Part shown: positions 19,425 through 29,033 of the stretch, one piece after another
Position numbering within the stretch: the stretch's first letter is position 1
How the letters are laid out: each line of letters opens with the position of its first letter
Assembly (NCBI GenBank): GCA_903886275.1
Contig: CAISLN010000083.1
Coordinates: 97,795 to 161,794, forward strand
Length of the DNA: 64,000 nucleotides
Direction of reading: 5' to 3'
DNA from: an uncultured beta proteobacterium
GTDB lineage: Bacteria > Pseudomonadota > Gammaproteobacteria > Burkholderiales > Burkholderiaceae_C
The notes under the pieces: generated by a model
What the model saw: only the letters and a program-made list of their open reading frames with translations
The model's database searches: none
Told to the model about the DNA's origin: nothing
Program-made: the position numbers and the translations under genes

Positions 19425-19904
19425 TTAGGCCCGGGCAATGGTCTGGGTGCGGCGAATTTTCAGTTGGAGCTGCATGATTCCGTAGATCAAGGCTTCTGCA
19501 GTCGGTGGGCAACCGGGCACATAGACGTCAACGGGAACAATGCGGTCGCAACCACGCACCACGGAGTAGCTGTAGTGGTAGTAACCACCGCCGTTGGCGC
19601 AGGAGCCCATGCTGATCACCCAGCGTGGCTCGGACATCTGGTCATAGACCTTGCGAAAGGCCGGCGCCATCTTGTTGGTCAAGGTGCCCGCAACAATCAT
19701 CAGATCGGACTGGCGCGGACTGGCACGAAACACTTCGGCGCCAAAGCGACTCAGGTCGTAGCGAGCTGTTGCGGAATGCATCATCTCGACCGCACAGCAC
19801 GCCAGACCAAATGTCATGGGCCAGATGGAACCAGTCTTGGCCCAATTCATCACCGAGTCGTAACTCGTGGTGACAAAACCTTCTTTGAGTACACCTTCAA
19901 TCAT
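19425..19904 (-). CDS. nuoB: NADH-quinone oxidoreductase subunit B
   Basis: A 159-residue subunit that binds the terminal 4Fe-4S cluster N2, which reduces quinone. Ligands are in [10 protein letters not shown] (tandem Cys), GSCANGGG and [11 protein letters not shown]. The start [10 protein letters not shown] at 19904 is standard for proteobacterial NuoB and lies 4 bases after the nuoA stop; the upstream in-frame extension overlaps nuoA and is not credible. Confidence 0.97.
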   Translation of the reverse strand: MIEGVLKEGFVTTSYDSVMNWAKTGSIWPMTFGLACCAVEMMHSATARYDLSRFGAEVFRASPRQSDLMIVAGTLTNKMAPAFRKVYDQMSEPRWVISMGSCANGGGYYHYSYSVVRGCDRIVPVDVYVPGCPPTAEALIYGIMQLQLKIRRTQTIARA

Positions 19905-19908
19905 TTGA

Positions 19909-20268
19909 TTACTCCCAGTCCAGGGCGCCTTTTTTCCACATGTAGACAAACCCGACTGTGAGCACTGCCACAAACTCGAGACCTATCAGGAAGCCCATCA
20001 AGCCGGTTTCCTTGAGCGTGACCGCCCAGGGAAAAAGGAAGGCAGTTTCCAGATCAAACAAAATGAACAGAATGGCCACCAGGTAGTAGCGCACGTCAAA
20101 CTTCATACGGGCATCTTCAAATGCCTCGAAGCCACATTCATAAGGGGAATTTTTTGCCGCGTCGGGCCGGTTGGGCCCCAGTACATATCCAATGACCTGG
20201 GGCGCGACACCGATGCCGATGCCAACCAAGATGAACAGAAGGACGGGAAGATATTGATCGAGATTCAT
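19909..20268 (-). CDS. nuoA: NADH-quinone oxidoreductase subunit A
   Basis: A 119-residue membrane protein with three helices, the first gene of the operon. [36 protein letters not shown] is represented by its hallmark parts: the Cys-containing loop YECGFE and [11 protein letters not shown] with acidic residues near the quinone site. It begins 60 bases after tRNA-Leu, so nuo transcription may start upstream of the tRNA or in that gap. Confidence 0.97.
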   Translation of the reverse strand: MNLDQYLPVLLFILVGIGIGVAPQVIGYVLGPNRPDAAKNSPYECGFEAFEDARMKFDVRYYLVAILFILFDLETAFLFPWAVTLKETGLMGFLIGLEFVAVLTVGFVYMWKKGALDWE

Positions 20269-20292
20269 CTTGGGATCTAATCACCGTTAACT

Positions 20293-20319
20293 GCTTGCAC
20301 CGGAAGTCCCGGTGCAAGC
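20293..20319 (-). other. 11-bp hairpin between tRNA-Leu and nuoA
   Basis: GCTTGCACCGG at 20293-20303 and CCGGTGCAAGC at 20309-20319 form a perfect 11-bp stem with a 5-base loop. No T run follows on the minus strand, so it is not a classic terminator. It could act in tRNA 3' processing, partial termination or mRNA 5'-end protection. Confidence 0.7.
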
Positions 20320-20328
20320 CACATTACC

Positions 20329-20413
20329 TGGTGCCGTCGGCGAGACTCGAACTCGCACAGCTTTCGCCACTACCCCCTCAAGATAGCGTGTCTACCAATT
20401 TCACCACGACGGC
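20329..20413 (-). tRNA. tRNA-Leu (GAG anticodon)
   Basis: The 85-base sequence on the minus strand folds as a type II tRNA. The 7-bp acceptor stem pairs GCCGTCG with CGACGGC. The D arm carries TTGGTAGACAC. The anticodon loop is TTGAGGG with anticodon GAG, on a 5-bp stem. A long variable arm follows, then the T arm GCGAGTTCGAGTCTCGC and an encoded CCA. GAG reads CUC/CUU. It lies between secG and nuoA, an arrangement I recall in related Burkholderiales. Confidence 0.95.
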
Positions 20414-20518
20414 GGCTTTTACTCACTGAACTCGCATGAGGCACCTTGCGGTATTAGCTCGTTCAGAAGCATCGGAGTTTACCCTGATTTCACCCCACTT
20501 CTTCTGGGGCGAATGTAT

Positions 20519-20875
20519 TTACTTGGCAGGAATTTGCGCCGCGCCAGACGCAGGAGCAACCGGTGCAGCAGGCGCCGCACTCGCTGCGGGAGCAACAGCA
20601 GCTGCAGACTCCAGAACGCTGCCCGAACTACTGGGGCGTTGGTTGCCAAAATAGGCCAGCGCCAGCGTACAGACAAAAAATACGGTGGCCAGCACGGCGG
20701 TGGTGCGGGACAAGAAATTGGCACTGCCACTGGCGCCAAATAGGCTGCCAGAGCCGCCGCTACCGAAGGCCGCACCCATGTCCGCGCCCTTGCCATGCTG
20801 CACCAAGATCAGACCAATCATGGACAGGGCCGACAACATCTGAACCGTCAAAATAATGGTTACCACTACGCTCAT
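20519..20875 (-). CDS. secG: protein translocase subunit SecG
   Basis: A 118-residue inner-membrane protein with two helices flanking the conserved loop [36 protein letters not shown]. It assists SecYE in protein export. The C-terminal ~35 residues are a low-complexity Ala/Pro tail, common in Burkholderiales SecG and variable between species. It is downstream of tpiA (40-base gap) and upstream of tRNA-Leu. Confidence 0.95.
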   Translation of the reverse strand: [118 protein letters not shown]

Positions 20876-20915
20876 ATTTCTCTCCTAAATCTCTTAAATA
20901 AGCTGCAGCATCGAC

Positions 20916-21659
20916 TTAGCGGGCGGCAGCAATGATGGCCAAAAAATCGGCCGGTTTCAGGGCGGCACCGCCCACCAGGCCGCCGTCAATATCCGGTTGC
21001 GCTAGCAGCTGCTCGGCATTGGCCGCATTCATGCTGCCGCCATACAGAATATGGATGCGATCGGCCTTTTCAGTGGCTGCCTGCAGTTGCGCACGCAAGA
21101 CGGCATGCACCTGCTGCGCCATTTCCGGCGTTGCGGTCTTGCCGGTACCTATGGCCCATACCGGCTCATAGGCCACCACGATCTCGCTGATGCAATGTCC
21201 ATTGGCATGGATCACCGCCGCCAGCTGGCGCTTGACCACTTCTTCGGTGCGACCCGCTTCGCGTTCGGCCAGCGTCTCACCCACGCACACAATGGGCGTG
21301 ATGCCAGCGGCCAGGGCACGGGTGGCCTTGGCTGCCACGGTGGCATCGGTCTCGCCATGGTATTGGCGACGCTCCGAATGGCCCACGATGGCGTAGCGGG
21401 TGCCAAAGTCCTTCAACATCGCGGCCGAAATTTCACCGGTATAGGCGCCAGACTCCTGGGCCGACACATCCTGCGAACCCAACGCAATGCCAGTGCCTTC
21501 GACGATGGCTTGCACCTGCGCCAAGTACACCGCTGGCACACAGACCGCGACCAGGCATTTCCAGTCGGCAGACTTTGCCAGCAAGGCGTCCAGCAGGGCC
21601 GCGTTGCTTGCTGCCGTACCGTTCATTTTCCAGTTACCGGCGATCAGTTTTTTCTTCAT
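20916..21659 (-). CDS. tpiA: triosephosphate isomerase
   Basis: A 247-residue TIM barrel that interconverts dihydroxyacetone phosphate and glyceraldehyde 3-phosphate in glycolysis and gluconeogenesis. Catalytic residues are visible: Lys11 in NWKMNG, His94 in GHSERR and Glu165 in [11 protein letters not shown], with phosphate-binding GGSMNAAN and GGLVGGAAL. The start at 21659 overlaps the stop of the preceding oxidoreductase (ATGA), so translation is probably coupled. Confidence 0.98.
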   Translation of the reverse strand: MKKKLIAGNWKMNGTAASNAALLDALLAKSADWKCLVAVCVPAVYLAQVQAIVEGTGIALGSQDVSAQESGAYTGEISAAMLKDFGTRYAIVGHSERRQYHGETDATVAAKATRALAAGITPIVCVGETLAEREAGRTEEVVKRQLAAVIHANGHCISEIVVAYEPVWAIGTGKTATPEMAQQVHAVLRAQLQAATEKADRIHILYGGSMNAANAEQLLAQPDIDGGLVGGAALKPADFLAIIAAAR

Positions 21660-22675
21660 GCTGTTCTCCAATTCAAAACTATTTTGCCCACATGTTGGTT
21701 GGACTCCATCAAGGCATGCGCTGCTGCTGCGCCGCTTCCCGTTAGCTCTTTGGCGTCCACCGCAGCAAACACGCTGTGAACCACCGGCTTGATGCTTCCC
21801 GCTTCCAGCAAAGGCCACACCTTGCTTAGACAGTTTCGCGCAATCGCCTGCTTGAAGGCAAGCGGTCGCACACGCAGGGTGGAGCCCGTCACGGTGAGGC
21901 GCTTGCGCAGCACCAGGCCGGCATTGATTTCGCTTTTGACACCGCCCTGCACCGCAATGATGACCAGACGTCCGTCTTCCGCCAAACAATTCAACTCGCG
22001 CGCCACATAGGCACCCGCCACCATGTCCAGAATCACATCCACACCGCGCCCGTTGGTCAGGCGATTCACTTCAACTTCGAAGTCCTGTGTCTTGTAATTG
22101 ATGGCATGGTCTGCACCCAGTGCACGAATCGCATCGCACTTGGCATCGCTGCCCGCAGTGGCGATCACCGTCGCACCCATGGCCCGGGCCAATTGGATAG
22201 CGGTCACGCCAATACCGCTGGTGCCCCCCTGGACCAAGAGTATCTCGCCAGCCACCAGACGGCCGCGGTCAAACACATTGCTCCAGACGGTGAAAAAGGT
22301 TTCCGGCAGGCTGGCCGCTTCCACGTCGCTCAGGCCCTTGGGAACGGGCAGGCATTGGGCCACAGGCGCAACGCAGAACTCGGCATAACCACCACCAGCA
22401 ACCAACGCACAAATGCGCTCACCGATCTGCAGACCGGCGGCCTGCAGGGCCTGCGCATCACCGCTGACAATGGTTCCCGCAACTTCCAAACCTGGAATGT
22501 CAGAAGCGCCAGCAGGGGCAGGGTAATGCCCGGCACGCTGGAGCACATCGGGACGGTTCACGCCGCTGGCACTGACATGGATGCACAACTCACCCACGCC
22601 TGCAACCGGCATGGGTCGCTCGGCCAGACGCAATACGTCCGGACCGCCAAAGGAGGCTATTTCAATGACTTTCAT
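21656..22675 (-). CDS. NAD(P)H quinone oxidoreductase, zinc-independent MDR/zeta-crystallin type
   Basis: A 339-residue medium-chain dehydrogenase/reductase. The N-terminal GroES-like part contains [18 protein letters not shown] and the Rossmann part has the nucleotide loop [14 protein letters not shown]. The structural and catalytic zinc Cys/His sets of alcohol dehydrogenases are absent, as in quinone oxidoreductases of the TIGR02824 type (PIG3-like). It overlaps tpiA by four bases, a neighbourhood common in Burkholderiales. The actual electron acceptor is not known. Confidence 0.88.
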   Translation of the reverse strand: MKVIEIASFGGPDVLRLAERPMPVAGVGELCIHVSASGVNRPDVLQRAGHYPAPAGASDIPGLEVAGTIVSGDAQALQAAGLQIGERICALVAGGGYAEFCVAPVAQCLPVPKGLSDVEAASLPETFFTVWSNVFDRGRLVAGEILLVQGGTSGIGVTAIQLARAMGATVIATAGSDAKCDAIRALGADHAINYKTQDFEVEVNRLTNGRGVDVILDMVAGAYVARELNCLAEDGRLVIIAVQGGVKSEINAGLVLRKRLTVTGSTLRVRPLAFKQAIARNCLSKVWPLLEAGSIKPVVHSVFAAVDAKELTGSGAAAAHALMESNQHVGKIVLNWRTA

Positions 22676-22686
22676 GGCTTGTCGAT

Positions 22687-22721
22687 CAAGCCCCCCTGTG
22701 CTTTCACACAGAGGAAGCTTG
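22687..22721 (-). other. long imperfect hairpin between pnp and the oxidoreductase gene
   Basis: Outer arms CAAGC (22687-22691) and GCTTG (22717-22721) enclose a pyrimidine/purine-paired stretch and an inner CTGTG/CACAG stem. No T run follows on the minus strand. It may be an mRNA-stability or processing element after pnp; a weak terminator is possible. Confidence 0.45.
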
Positions 22722-22738
22722 TTGCTATGGTGGTCGCC

Positions 22739-24853
22739 TTAACCTTGGTGGTCGTGCGAAGGACGATCCAGCAAGGCCTTCATGGACAGCTTGATGCGGC
22801 CCTTCTCATCGGTTTCCATGACCTTGACCTTGACGATCTGGCCTTCGGACAGGTAGTCGGAAACCTTTTCCACGCGCTCATGGGCGATCTGGCTGATGTG
22901 CAGCAGACCATCCTTGCCGGGCAGCAGGTTGACCAATGCGCCGAAGTCCAAGATCTTGGTGATCGGGCCTTCGTAGACCTTGCCGATTTCCACTTCGGCC
23001 GTGATCTGCTCGATGCGGCGCTTGGCTTCTTCGGCCTTGGCCGGATCGGCGGAAGCGATGGTGATGGTGCCATCTTCCTCGATGTTGATTTGGGTGCCGG
23101 TTTCTTCGGTCAGCGCACGAATGACGGAACCGCCCTTGCCGATCACGTCACGGATTTTCTCGGGATTGATCTTCATGGTGAACAGGCGCGGAGCGAAGTT
23201 GGACACCTCGGTCTTGGCCTCACTCATGGCTTCTTGCATCTTGCCCAGAATGTGCATGCGTGCTTCCTTGGCCTGGGCCAAAGCGACTTGCATGATTTCC
23301 TTGGTGATACCTTGGATCTTGATGTCCATCTGCAGCGCGGTAATACCGTTGGTGGTACCAGCGACCTTGAAGTCCATGTCACCCAGGTGATCTTCATCGC
23401 CCAGGATGTCGGTCAACACCGCAAAGCGGTTGTCTTCCTTGATCAGGCCCATGGCGATACCGGCCACATGTGCCTTCATGGGAACACCAGCGTCCATCAA
23501 TGAGAGGCAGCCGCCGCAAACCGAAGCCATGGAAGAGGAGCCATTGGACTCGGTGATTTCCGACACCACACGCATGGTGTAGGGGAAGTCTTCCTTGTTG
23601 GGCAGACAGGCGATCAGTGCGCGTTTGGCCAGACGGCCGTGGCCGATTTCGCGGCGCTTGGGCGTACCCACGCGGCCGGTTTCGCCGGTGGCAAAGGGAG
23701 GCATGTTGTAGTGCAGCATGAAGCGGTCTTCATACTCACCGCTCAAGGCATCAATGCGCTGTGCATCGCGCTCGGTACCGAGCGTGGTGACTACCAGGGC
23801 TTGGGTTTCGCCGCGTGTAAACAGGGCAGAACCGTGGGTGCGGGGCAGCACGCCATTGCGGATTTCGATGGGGCGCACGGTGCGCGTGTCGCGCCCGTCG
23901 ATGCGGGGCTCGCCGGCCAGAATCTGGCTGCGCACGATCTTGGCTTCGATTTCAAACAGCAGGCCTTCGATCGCAACACTGTCAAACGCAGCGCCGTCGG
24001 CCTTCAGGGCGGACATGACTTCAGAGTAGGCAGCGCGGCAGGCTTGCGTGCGGGCTTGCTTGTTGCGGATTTGGTAGGCAGCAACCAGTTTGTCTTTGGC
24101 CAGGCCGTCGATCTTGGCGATCAGGGCTTCGTCCTTGGCGGGCGCCTTCCAGTCCCACATCGGCTTGCCAGCGTCACGCACGAGCTCGTGAATGGCATTG
24201 ATGGCAATATTGCCCTGTTGGTGGCCGAACACAACCGCACCCAACATGATCTCTTCGGACAGTTGTTGCGCTTCGCTTTCCACCATCAGCACAGCGGCTT
24301 CGGTGCCAGCCACGACCAGGTCCAGCACCGATCCCTTGCGAGCGGTTTGGCCGGGGTTGAGCACGTATTCGCCGTTGACGTAGCCCACGCGGGCCGCGCC
24401 TATGGGGCCGCTGAAGGGCACACCGGACACCGACAGCGCAGCGCTGACTGCGATCAGGGCAGCAATGTCCGCATCGACTTCGGGGTTCAGGGACACGGTG
24501 TGCACGACCACGTGGACTTCGTTGAAGAAGCCTTCGGGAAACAGGGGCCGAATCGGGCGGTCGATCAGGCGGCTGGTCAGTGTTTCAAATTCACTGGGGC
24601 GGCCTTCGCGCTTGAAGAAGCTGCCGGGGATCTTGCCTGCGGCGTAGGTCTTTTCAAGGTAGTCCACGGTCAGAGGGAAGAAGTCCTGACCGGCCTTGCC
24701 TTCGGTGCGGGCAACCACGGTGGCCAGCACCACGGTACCGTCCATATCCAACAGCACAGCGCCGGTGGACTGACGGGCGATTTCGCCGGTTTCCATGGTG
24801 ACCGTATGTTGTCCCCATTGGAATGTCTTGCTAACTTTTTTGAACATTGTCAT
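22739..24853 (-). CDS. pnp: polynucleotide phosphorylase
   Basis: A 704-residue 3'-5' exoribonuclease that uses phosphate to degrade RNA, a component of the degradosome. The order is two RNase PH-like domains with a helical linker ([13 protein letters not shown] and [26 protein letters not shown] in the first; [27 protein letters not shown] and [12 protein letters not shown] in the second). These are followed by KH ([16 protein letters not shown]) and S1 ([29 protein letters not shown]) domains. The start MTMFKK at 24853 has GGAG nine bases upstream. It is downstream of rpsO but separated from it by a terminator. PNPase usually autoregulates through cleavage of this leader. Confidence 0.97.
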   Translation of the reverse strand: MTMFKKVSKTFQWGQHTVTMETGEIARQSTGAVLLDMDGTVVLATVVARTEGKAGQDFFPLTVDYLEKTYAAGKIPGSFFKREGRPSEFETLTSRLIDRPIRPLFPEGFFNEVHVVVHTVSLNPEVDADIAALIAVSAALSVSGVPFSGPIGAARVGYVNGEYVLNPGQTARKGSVLDLVVAGTEAAVLMVESEAQQLSEEIMLGAVVFGHQQGNIAINAIHELVRDAGKPMWDWKAPAKDEALIAKIDGLAKDKLVAAYQIRNKQARTQACRAAYSEVMSALKADGAAFDSVAIEGLLFEIEAKIVRSQILAGEPRIDGRDTRTVRPIEIRNGVLPRTHGSALFTRGETQALVVTTLGTERDAQRIDALSGEYEDRFMLHYNMPPFATGETGRVGTPKRREIGHGRLAKRALIACLPNKEDFPYTMRVVSEITESNGSSSMASVCGGCLSLMDAGVPMKAHVAGIAMGLIKEDNRFAVLTDILGDEDHLGDMDFKVAGTTNGITALQMDIKIQGITKEIMQVALAQAKEARMHILGKMQEAMSEAKTEVSNFAPRLFTMKINPEKIRDVIGKGGSVIRALTEETGTQINIEEDGTITIASADPAKAEEAKRRIEQITAEVEIGKVYEGPITKILDFGALVNLLPGKDGLLHISQIAHERVEKVSDYLSEGQIVKVKVMETDEKGRIKLSMKALLDRPSHDHQG

Positions 24854-25010
24854 TTTGCTTTTCTCCATTGATTTCGAAAGTGAAATGGGAGGTAGTGACC
24901 ACCTCACCCAGGCTCGGATTCAACACCGCAATCTGCGATGCCATTCCAGCGGCACTTGCGTCAAATGACGCTGGAATGACACAGCTTTCGCTCTGCGTTT
25001 GCCGTCTCCG

Positions 25011-25048
25011 AAGTAAAAAACGCCTGAGCTAGTGAACTAACTCAGGCG
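25011..25048 (-). terminator. Rho-independent terminator of rpsO
   Basis: CGCCTGAG at 25021-25028 and CTCAGGCG at 25041-25048 form an 8-bp stem, extended inside by four more pairs after one mismatch. On the minus strand a T run follows (the complement of AAGTAAAAAA at 25011-25020). It lies 23 bases beyond the rpsO stop. Confidence 0.92.
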
Positions 25049-25070
25049 CTTCATCTAATTTTGTGGTCTC

Positions 25071-25337
25071 TTACTTGCGCAGGCCCAGCTTGGCAATCAG
25101 TGCGGTGTAACGGTCAGCATCTTTGCCCTTCAGGTAATCGAGCAGCTTGCGGCGACGGCTCACCATGCGCAGCAGACCACGGCGACCGTGGTGGTCCTTG
25201 GCGTGGGTCTTGAAGTGGGGGGTGAGTTCGTTGATGCGTGCGGTCAACAGTGCGACTTGCACTTCGGGGGAGCCGGTGTCACCGACGCTACGGGCGTTGT
25301 CTTTGACAACAGTGGCTTTGATGCTGGATGCGATCAT
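25071..25337 (-). CDS. rpsO: 30S ribosomal protein S15
   Basis: An 88-residue protein that binds 16S rRNA helices 20-22 and the central junction. Conserved parts are visible: [42 protein letters not shown]. The start [11 protein letters not shown] at 25337 has an AGGAAA ribosome-binding site; the longer frame upstream is spurious. The pairing with pnp downstream is the usual bacterial order. Confidence 0.98.
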   Translation of the reverse strand: MIASSIKATVVKDNARSVGDTGSPEVQVALLTARINELTPHFKTHAKDHHGRRGLLRMVSRRRKLLDYLKGKDADRYTALIAKLGLRK

Positions 25338-25665
25338 GGTATTTCCTGTGTGGGCGGCCCTCTTTGCAGAGTGGCGTCCCGGTTGATGAACTTGCGTGCG
25401 GTGCTGGAACTGCTCCGAACGTGTGCCTTGCATTGTGCAAAGCCCGTGGAGTATAGCCGATGCTCTGGCACCGCCCATCGCCACGTGTACAAGGCACTTT
25501 TGCTTGCCAAGGAGGGCCACTGAAATTGCGTTTAAAGCCTCCATTTCAAGAGCCGTCGCAGAACAATAAAGATCCTGCCAGTTGCTTGAAATGAACTGCA
25601 GCGGGCACAGCTTGGAAGCATGCGGCGCTCACTGTGAGTGCTGCGCAATGATCCAGGAGTTCTCC
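25338..25665. other. divergent intergenic region between rpsO and hsp20
   Basis: This 328-base gap carries the leader of rpsO (minus) and of the small heat-shock gene (plus). On the plus strand a CTTGAAA at 25585-25591 resembles a sigma-32 -35 element, but no matching CCCCAT-type -10 is seen at the right distance. No RNA gene or repeat is recognised. Confidence 0.5.
25450..25455 (-). promoter_or_regulatory. candidate -10 box (TATACT) for rpsO
   Basis: TATACT on the minus strand lies about 113 bases ahead of the rpsO start; the position 17 bases further up (ATGGGC) is a poor -35. This is a motif match only. Confidence 0.3.
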
Positions 25666-26037
25666 ATGTTTGTCGCCACGACCCACCCCGCAATCCGCCG
25701 TAACGCCTGCGCCCCCGCCGACCGCGCGTTGGAGCGCTTTTTGAACAGCACGCAGGCGAGCCAACCCAAGACGCAGTACCAACAGGACGAAACCGCCTTT
25801 CACGTCGCGCTAGATGTTCCCGGCATTGCGCGCGAGCAACTTGCCATTTCCATTGAAGGCGCTGTGGTGCGCATCGTCAGCAGGGAAGGCGCGCCGCGCC
25901 AGTACCGCGCCGCCTACGAACTGCCGCAAGATATTGACGCAACACTGAGCGAGGCCAAACTGGAAAACGGCGTGTTGCGCTTGAAGCTGAGCAAAAAGAT
26001 CCCCATCAATAACGCAACCGAAATCACCATCCAGTAA
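25666..26037 (+). CDS. small heat-shock protein, Hsp20/alpha-crystallin family
   Basis: A 123-residue ATP-independent chaperone expected to hold unfolded proteins in the cytosol. The alpha-crystallin domain runs from about residue 40 (QQDETAFHVALDVPGIAREQL) to LENGVLRLKLSKK near 105-115, where the A-x-x-x-N-G-V-L motif is intact. The N-terminal arm is short and the usual C-terminal I-x-I motif is present in degenerate form (EITIQ). The start at 25666 has AGGAG six bases upstream, better than the in-frame ATG at 25648. Confidence 0.88.
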   Translation: MFVATTHPAIRRNACAPADRALERFLNSTQASQPKTQYQQDETAFHVALDVPGIAREQLAISIEGAVVRIVSREGAPRQYRAAYELPQDIDATLSEAKLENGVLRLKLSKKIPINNATEITIQ

Positions 26038-26047
26038 GCAGGGGCCC

Positions 26048-27127
26048 TTAAAGCATGTCTAGCGGCCAGCGTGGTTTGACGTCAAAAGCGTAGGCCATGC
26101 TGGCCTGTTGAACCCCGCTTTGCAATCGCATGGCGCCAGCCAAGGCGATCATGGCGCCATTGTCGGTACACAGATGCAGCTCGGGGTAATGCACCCGGAT
26201 GTTGCGCTTGGCGCAGGCCGCATTGAGCTGCTCACGCAAATGCCGGTTGGCACCCACCCCACCGGCCACCACCAGTCGCGTCAGGCCGGACTCTTTCAAG
26301 GCGGTCAGGGACTTCCTCAGCAGCACATCGACGATGGCGGCCTGCGTGGAAGCGGCAAGATCACATTGCTGCGCGCGCGGCAGTTCCTCAAAGAGGCTCA
26401 CACCACCGGCGGCGACCATTTTCTTCGCCTGCACCATCACGGCGGTCTTGAGTCCGGCAAAGGAAAAATCCAAATTGCCGCTGTGCAACAGGGGCCTGGG
26501 CAGGGCGTAAGCCTTGGGGTTGCCAGATTCGGCCAGGCGCGCCAGCAGCGGCCCACCCGGATAGGCCAAGCCCATCAACTTGGCCGACTTGTCAAAGGCC
26601 TCGCCTGCGGCGTCGTCTATGGACTCACCCAGCAGCACATAGCGCCCTACCCCATCCACCCGCATCAGCTGGGTATGGCCACCGGAAACCAGCAGCGCAA
26701 TAAAAGGAAACTGCGGCGGATCGGCGCTCAAAAAAGGCGACAGCAAATGCCCTTCCAGGTGGTGCACGCCCAGCACTGGTTTGCCCAGGGCTGCACCCAG
26801 GGCACAGGCCACGCCCGCCCCCACCAGCAAGGCACCCGCCAAACCCGGCCCGCGCGTATAGGCCACGACATCCACATCCGAGAGCTGACAGTCTGCCGCG
26901 ATCAGAACTTCCTGCGCCAGCGGCAGCACCCGTCGAATGTGGTCACGACTGGCCAATTCGGGCACCACGCCGCCAAAGGCCTGGTGCATTTCGATCTGGC
27001 TATACAAGGCGTGCGCCAGCAGAGCCGGCACCTGCACTGAGCCCGTCGCAGCCTCGCAGCGCACCAAAGCCACACCCGTCTCATCGCAAGACGACTCGAT
27101 TCCCAACACCAACAACTTTTGCACCAT
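26048..27127 (-). CDS. tsaD: tRNA N6-threonylcarbamoyladenosine (t6A37) synthase subunit TsaD
   Basis: A 359-residue ASKHA-fold enzyme that transfers threonylcarbamoyl from TC-AMP to A37 of ANN-decoding tRNAs, working with TsaB and TsaE. It contains [14 protein letters not shown] at the N-terminus, the metal-binding HxxxH in HHLEGH (His123 and His127), the loop [10 protein letters not shown], and [10 protein letters not shown]. All key residues are intact. It converges on hsp20 with a 10-base gap. Confidence 0.97.
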   Translation of the reverse strand: MVQKLLVLGIESSCDETGVALVRCEAATGSVQVPALLAHALYSQIEMHQAFGGVVPELASRDHIRRVLPLAQEVLIAADCQLSDVDVVAYTRGPGLAGALLVGAGVACALGAALGKPVLGVHHLEGHLLSPFLSADPPQFPFIALLVSGGHTQLMRVDGVGRYVLLGESIDDAAGEAFDKSAKLMGLAYPGGPLLARLAESGNPKAYALPRPLLHSGNLDFSFAGLKTAVMVQAKKMVAAGGVSLFEELPRAQQCDLAASTQAAIVDVLLRKSLTALKESGLTRLVVAGGVGANRHLREQLNAACAKRNIRVHYPELHLCTDNGAMIALAGAMRLQSGVQQASMAYAFDVKPRWPLDML

Positions 27128-27152
27128 AGGGCGCAGAGTTTAGAGTAAGCCC

Positions 27153-27502
27153 ATGGGCATCGATATTGCATCCTTGAAAAAGTCACACAGAACGCCTTGG
27201 CGCAAACTGAATAAGGGCGTCGAAACCCATGTGTGGCGTACGCCACGCCCGGCGGACGCATCTGAAGCCCCGGCCGCAAGCGCTTCAGCCTTCATTCAGG
27301 CAGCGCAAACTTGCATGGCAGGCGCACAAGGGAATGTGGAAAAGCTTACGCCAGCGCCCTGATTGCCGCATTAGGGCAAGAGGCACTGACAAGAAATTTG
27401 GAACGCTTTTTCTTGCTGACGGAGGCCGAAAACGTTACCGCCATCCAGCTGCATCACAGCCCGGAATTCCAGACTGCGTGGCTACACCAATGCAAGAACT
27501 GA
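27153..27502 (+). pseudogene. frameshifted short gene of unknown function (~116 residues if repaired)
   Basis: One frame starting MGIDIASLKK at 27153 runs to a stop at 27360. A second frame carries protein-like sequence from about 27344 (AYASALIAALGQEALTR) to a stop at 27500. They join smoothly if one A is added to the AAAA run at 27340-27343, reading GNVEK-AYASALIAAL. This gives a 116-residue protein with a Lys/Arg-rich start and a helical C-terminal half. It could be a real frameshift mutation, a sequencing error or slippage. I recognise no family. It is oriented opposite to both neighbours (tsaD and the small gene at 27504). Confidence 0.45.
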
Positions 27503-27503
27503 C

Positions 27504-27890
27504 TTAGGCGGCAGCCGCGTGCTGCGGCTCGTTGACGGCCGGTTCGGAATGGAAGTCCGGCATCTCGATATGCCGACGACGCTTGCGCACAATGACAGCC
27601 GGGGCTGCGGCCAATGCATGCGAACGCGAGGCGGCATAGGACTCGCCACGTCCGGTTGAGCGGGCCAGTTTGATAGCCTCCTCCACGGCCTCGGTGCCAA
27701 GTGCTTTTACAGTCGAGCCATTGACACGAACATAGCTGCCAGACGCAGTGGTGGCCAGCAGACCAAACTCCATGCCCATGCGCACAATGCCCAAAACCTT
27801 GAACTCTTTAGGCGCTGCTACAAACGCCTTGATGGTCTGACTACCGAGCACCACTTGCAAAGGTGGATGCGATTTTGATTTGGTGTTCAT
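27504..27890 (-). CDS. small protein of unknown function
   Basis: A 128-residue protein starting MNTKSKSHPPLQVVLG at 27890. The first ~85 residues look like a small folded domain: FKVLGIVRMGMEFGLLAT and SGSYVRVNGSTVKAL, with beta-strand character. A basic, Ala-rich tail with VRKRRRH follows. No signal peptide or membrane helix is visible. It is divergent from ybiB. I do not recognise a family; the basic stretch could suit nucleic-acid binding, but that is a guess. Confidence 0.6.
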   Translation of the reverse strand: MNTKSKSHPPLQVVLGSQTIKAFVAAPKEFKVLGIVRMGMEFGLLATTASGSYVRVNGSTVKALGTEAVEEAIKLARSTGRGESYAASRSHALAAAPAVIVRKRRRHIEMPDFHSEPAVNEPQHAAAA

Positions 27891-28057
27891 GATCCGCTTT
27901 TCGGCACCTTTGTCGGCGCCCGCCTCAGGGTTAAACATGGCGCAATCTTGCCCAAAGGGCTTCCAAATAACTTGATGGAAATATGATGATTTACGAGCAC
28001 CCCAAAAGACCATCCACACAGCCTCCAATCACCTGTTCGTTGATGGACAATTAAGGC

Positions 28058-28975
28058 ATGGCAATAGGACACTACATCAAAGAAATTGGTCGCGGCAAAG
28101 ACGGCGCACGGGCGCTTTCCAGAGAGCAAGCGGCCGATATGTTCGGGCAAATCCTCGACGGAACGGTCACCGATCTGGAGGTCGGGGCTTTTTGCTTGGC
28201 CATGCGCATCAAGGGCGAAACAGCAGACGAAATGTGTGGTTTTTTGGATGCTACCCAGCAGCGACTGACAAAAGTACAGATGAGCCCTACGGCGAGCCGC
28301 CGAGCAACCATCATCATCCCTAGCTATAACGGCGCGCGCAAATTGCCGGTTCTCACGCCACTGCTGGCCATGCTGCTGGCACGCGAGGGCCTGCAGGTGC
28401 TGATGCACGGCACGGCAACCGAGGACAAGCGCGTCTTCACATCAGAAGTATTGCGAGCCCTAGGCCTGCCCACACAGGAGGCCCTGCAGCCCCTTGCCAA
28501 CGGGCAAGTGGCCTTCTACCCTACCGCCCTGCTCCATGCCGGCCTGCAGCGCTTGCTAGACGTGCGGCGCACCCTCCAGTTGCGCAACCCGGCGCACAGC
28601 CTGGTCAAATTGATGCGGCCCTGCGACGGTCCGCAGGTACTGGTCAGCAGCTATACCCACCCCGAATACGCCGAGTCCATGCAACAGGTCTTGTGCCGCA
28701 TGCAGTCCACTGCGTTGCTGATCCGCGGCACCGAGGGCGAGGCGGTGGCCGACCCCCGCAGGCTGCCCAAGATGCAGTGCATTGTGCAGGGGCAGATCGA
28801 GGCCGAAGTGGCACAACAGGCCGGAGCGTTGACCAACCTGCCCGCCCTGCCGCCTTGCGATGCGCAGAGCACCGCTCGCTACATAAGGGAAGTGCTGGAC
28901 GGCAACTTGCCGGTACCGCAACCGATTGCCCTGCAAGTGGCGCAGGTCATTCGGCTGGCGGCGCGATGCGTCTGA
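28058..28975 (+). CDS. ybiB: YbiB-like protein (anthranilate phosphoribosyltransferase fold, DNA-binding)
   Basis: A 305-residue member of the TrpD2/YbiB family. The N-terminal helical domain (LSREQAADMFGQILDGTVTDLEVGAFCLAMRIKGET) is the phosphoribosyltransferase dimer domain. The C-terminal alpha/beta part has LMHGTATEDKR and VSSYTHPEYAESM. The family lost PRPP-transferase motifs, and E. coli YbiB binds nucleic acid non-specifically and responds to DNA damage (known for the family). The ATG at 28058 directly follows a weak AAGG. Confidence 0.85.
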   Translation: MAIGHYIKEIGRGKDGARALSREQAADMFGQILDGTVTDLEVGAFCLAMRIKGETADEMCGFLDATQQRLTKVQMSPTASRRATIIIPSYNGARKLPVLTPLLAMLLAREGLQVLMHGTATEDKRVFTSEVLRALGLPTQEALQPLANGQVAFYPTALLHAGLQRLLDVRRTLQLRNPAHSLVKLMRPCDGPQVLVSSYTHPEYAESMQQVLCRMQSTALLIRGTEGEAVADPRRLPKMQCIVQGQIEAEVAQQAGALTNLPALPPCDAQSTARYIREVLDGNLPVPQPIALQVAQVIRLAARCV

Positions 28976-29033
28976 GCCCAAGGCAAGCTCACAGCAGTGA
29001 GGCCCCCGGCAAGCCCTGTCGAGGCCGCAGTGC

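Noticed and set aside
28976..29033. Small hairpin between ybiB and the YVTN gene as a bidirectional terminator
   Set aside because: The stem is only about 5 bp and no T run follows on either strand.
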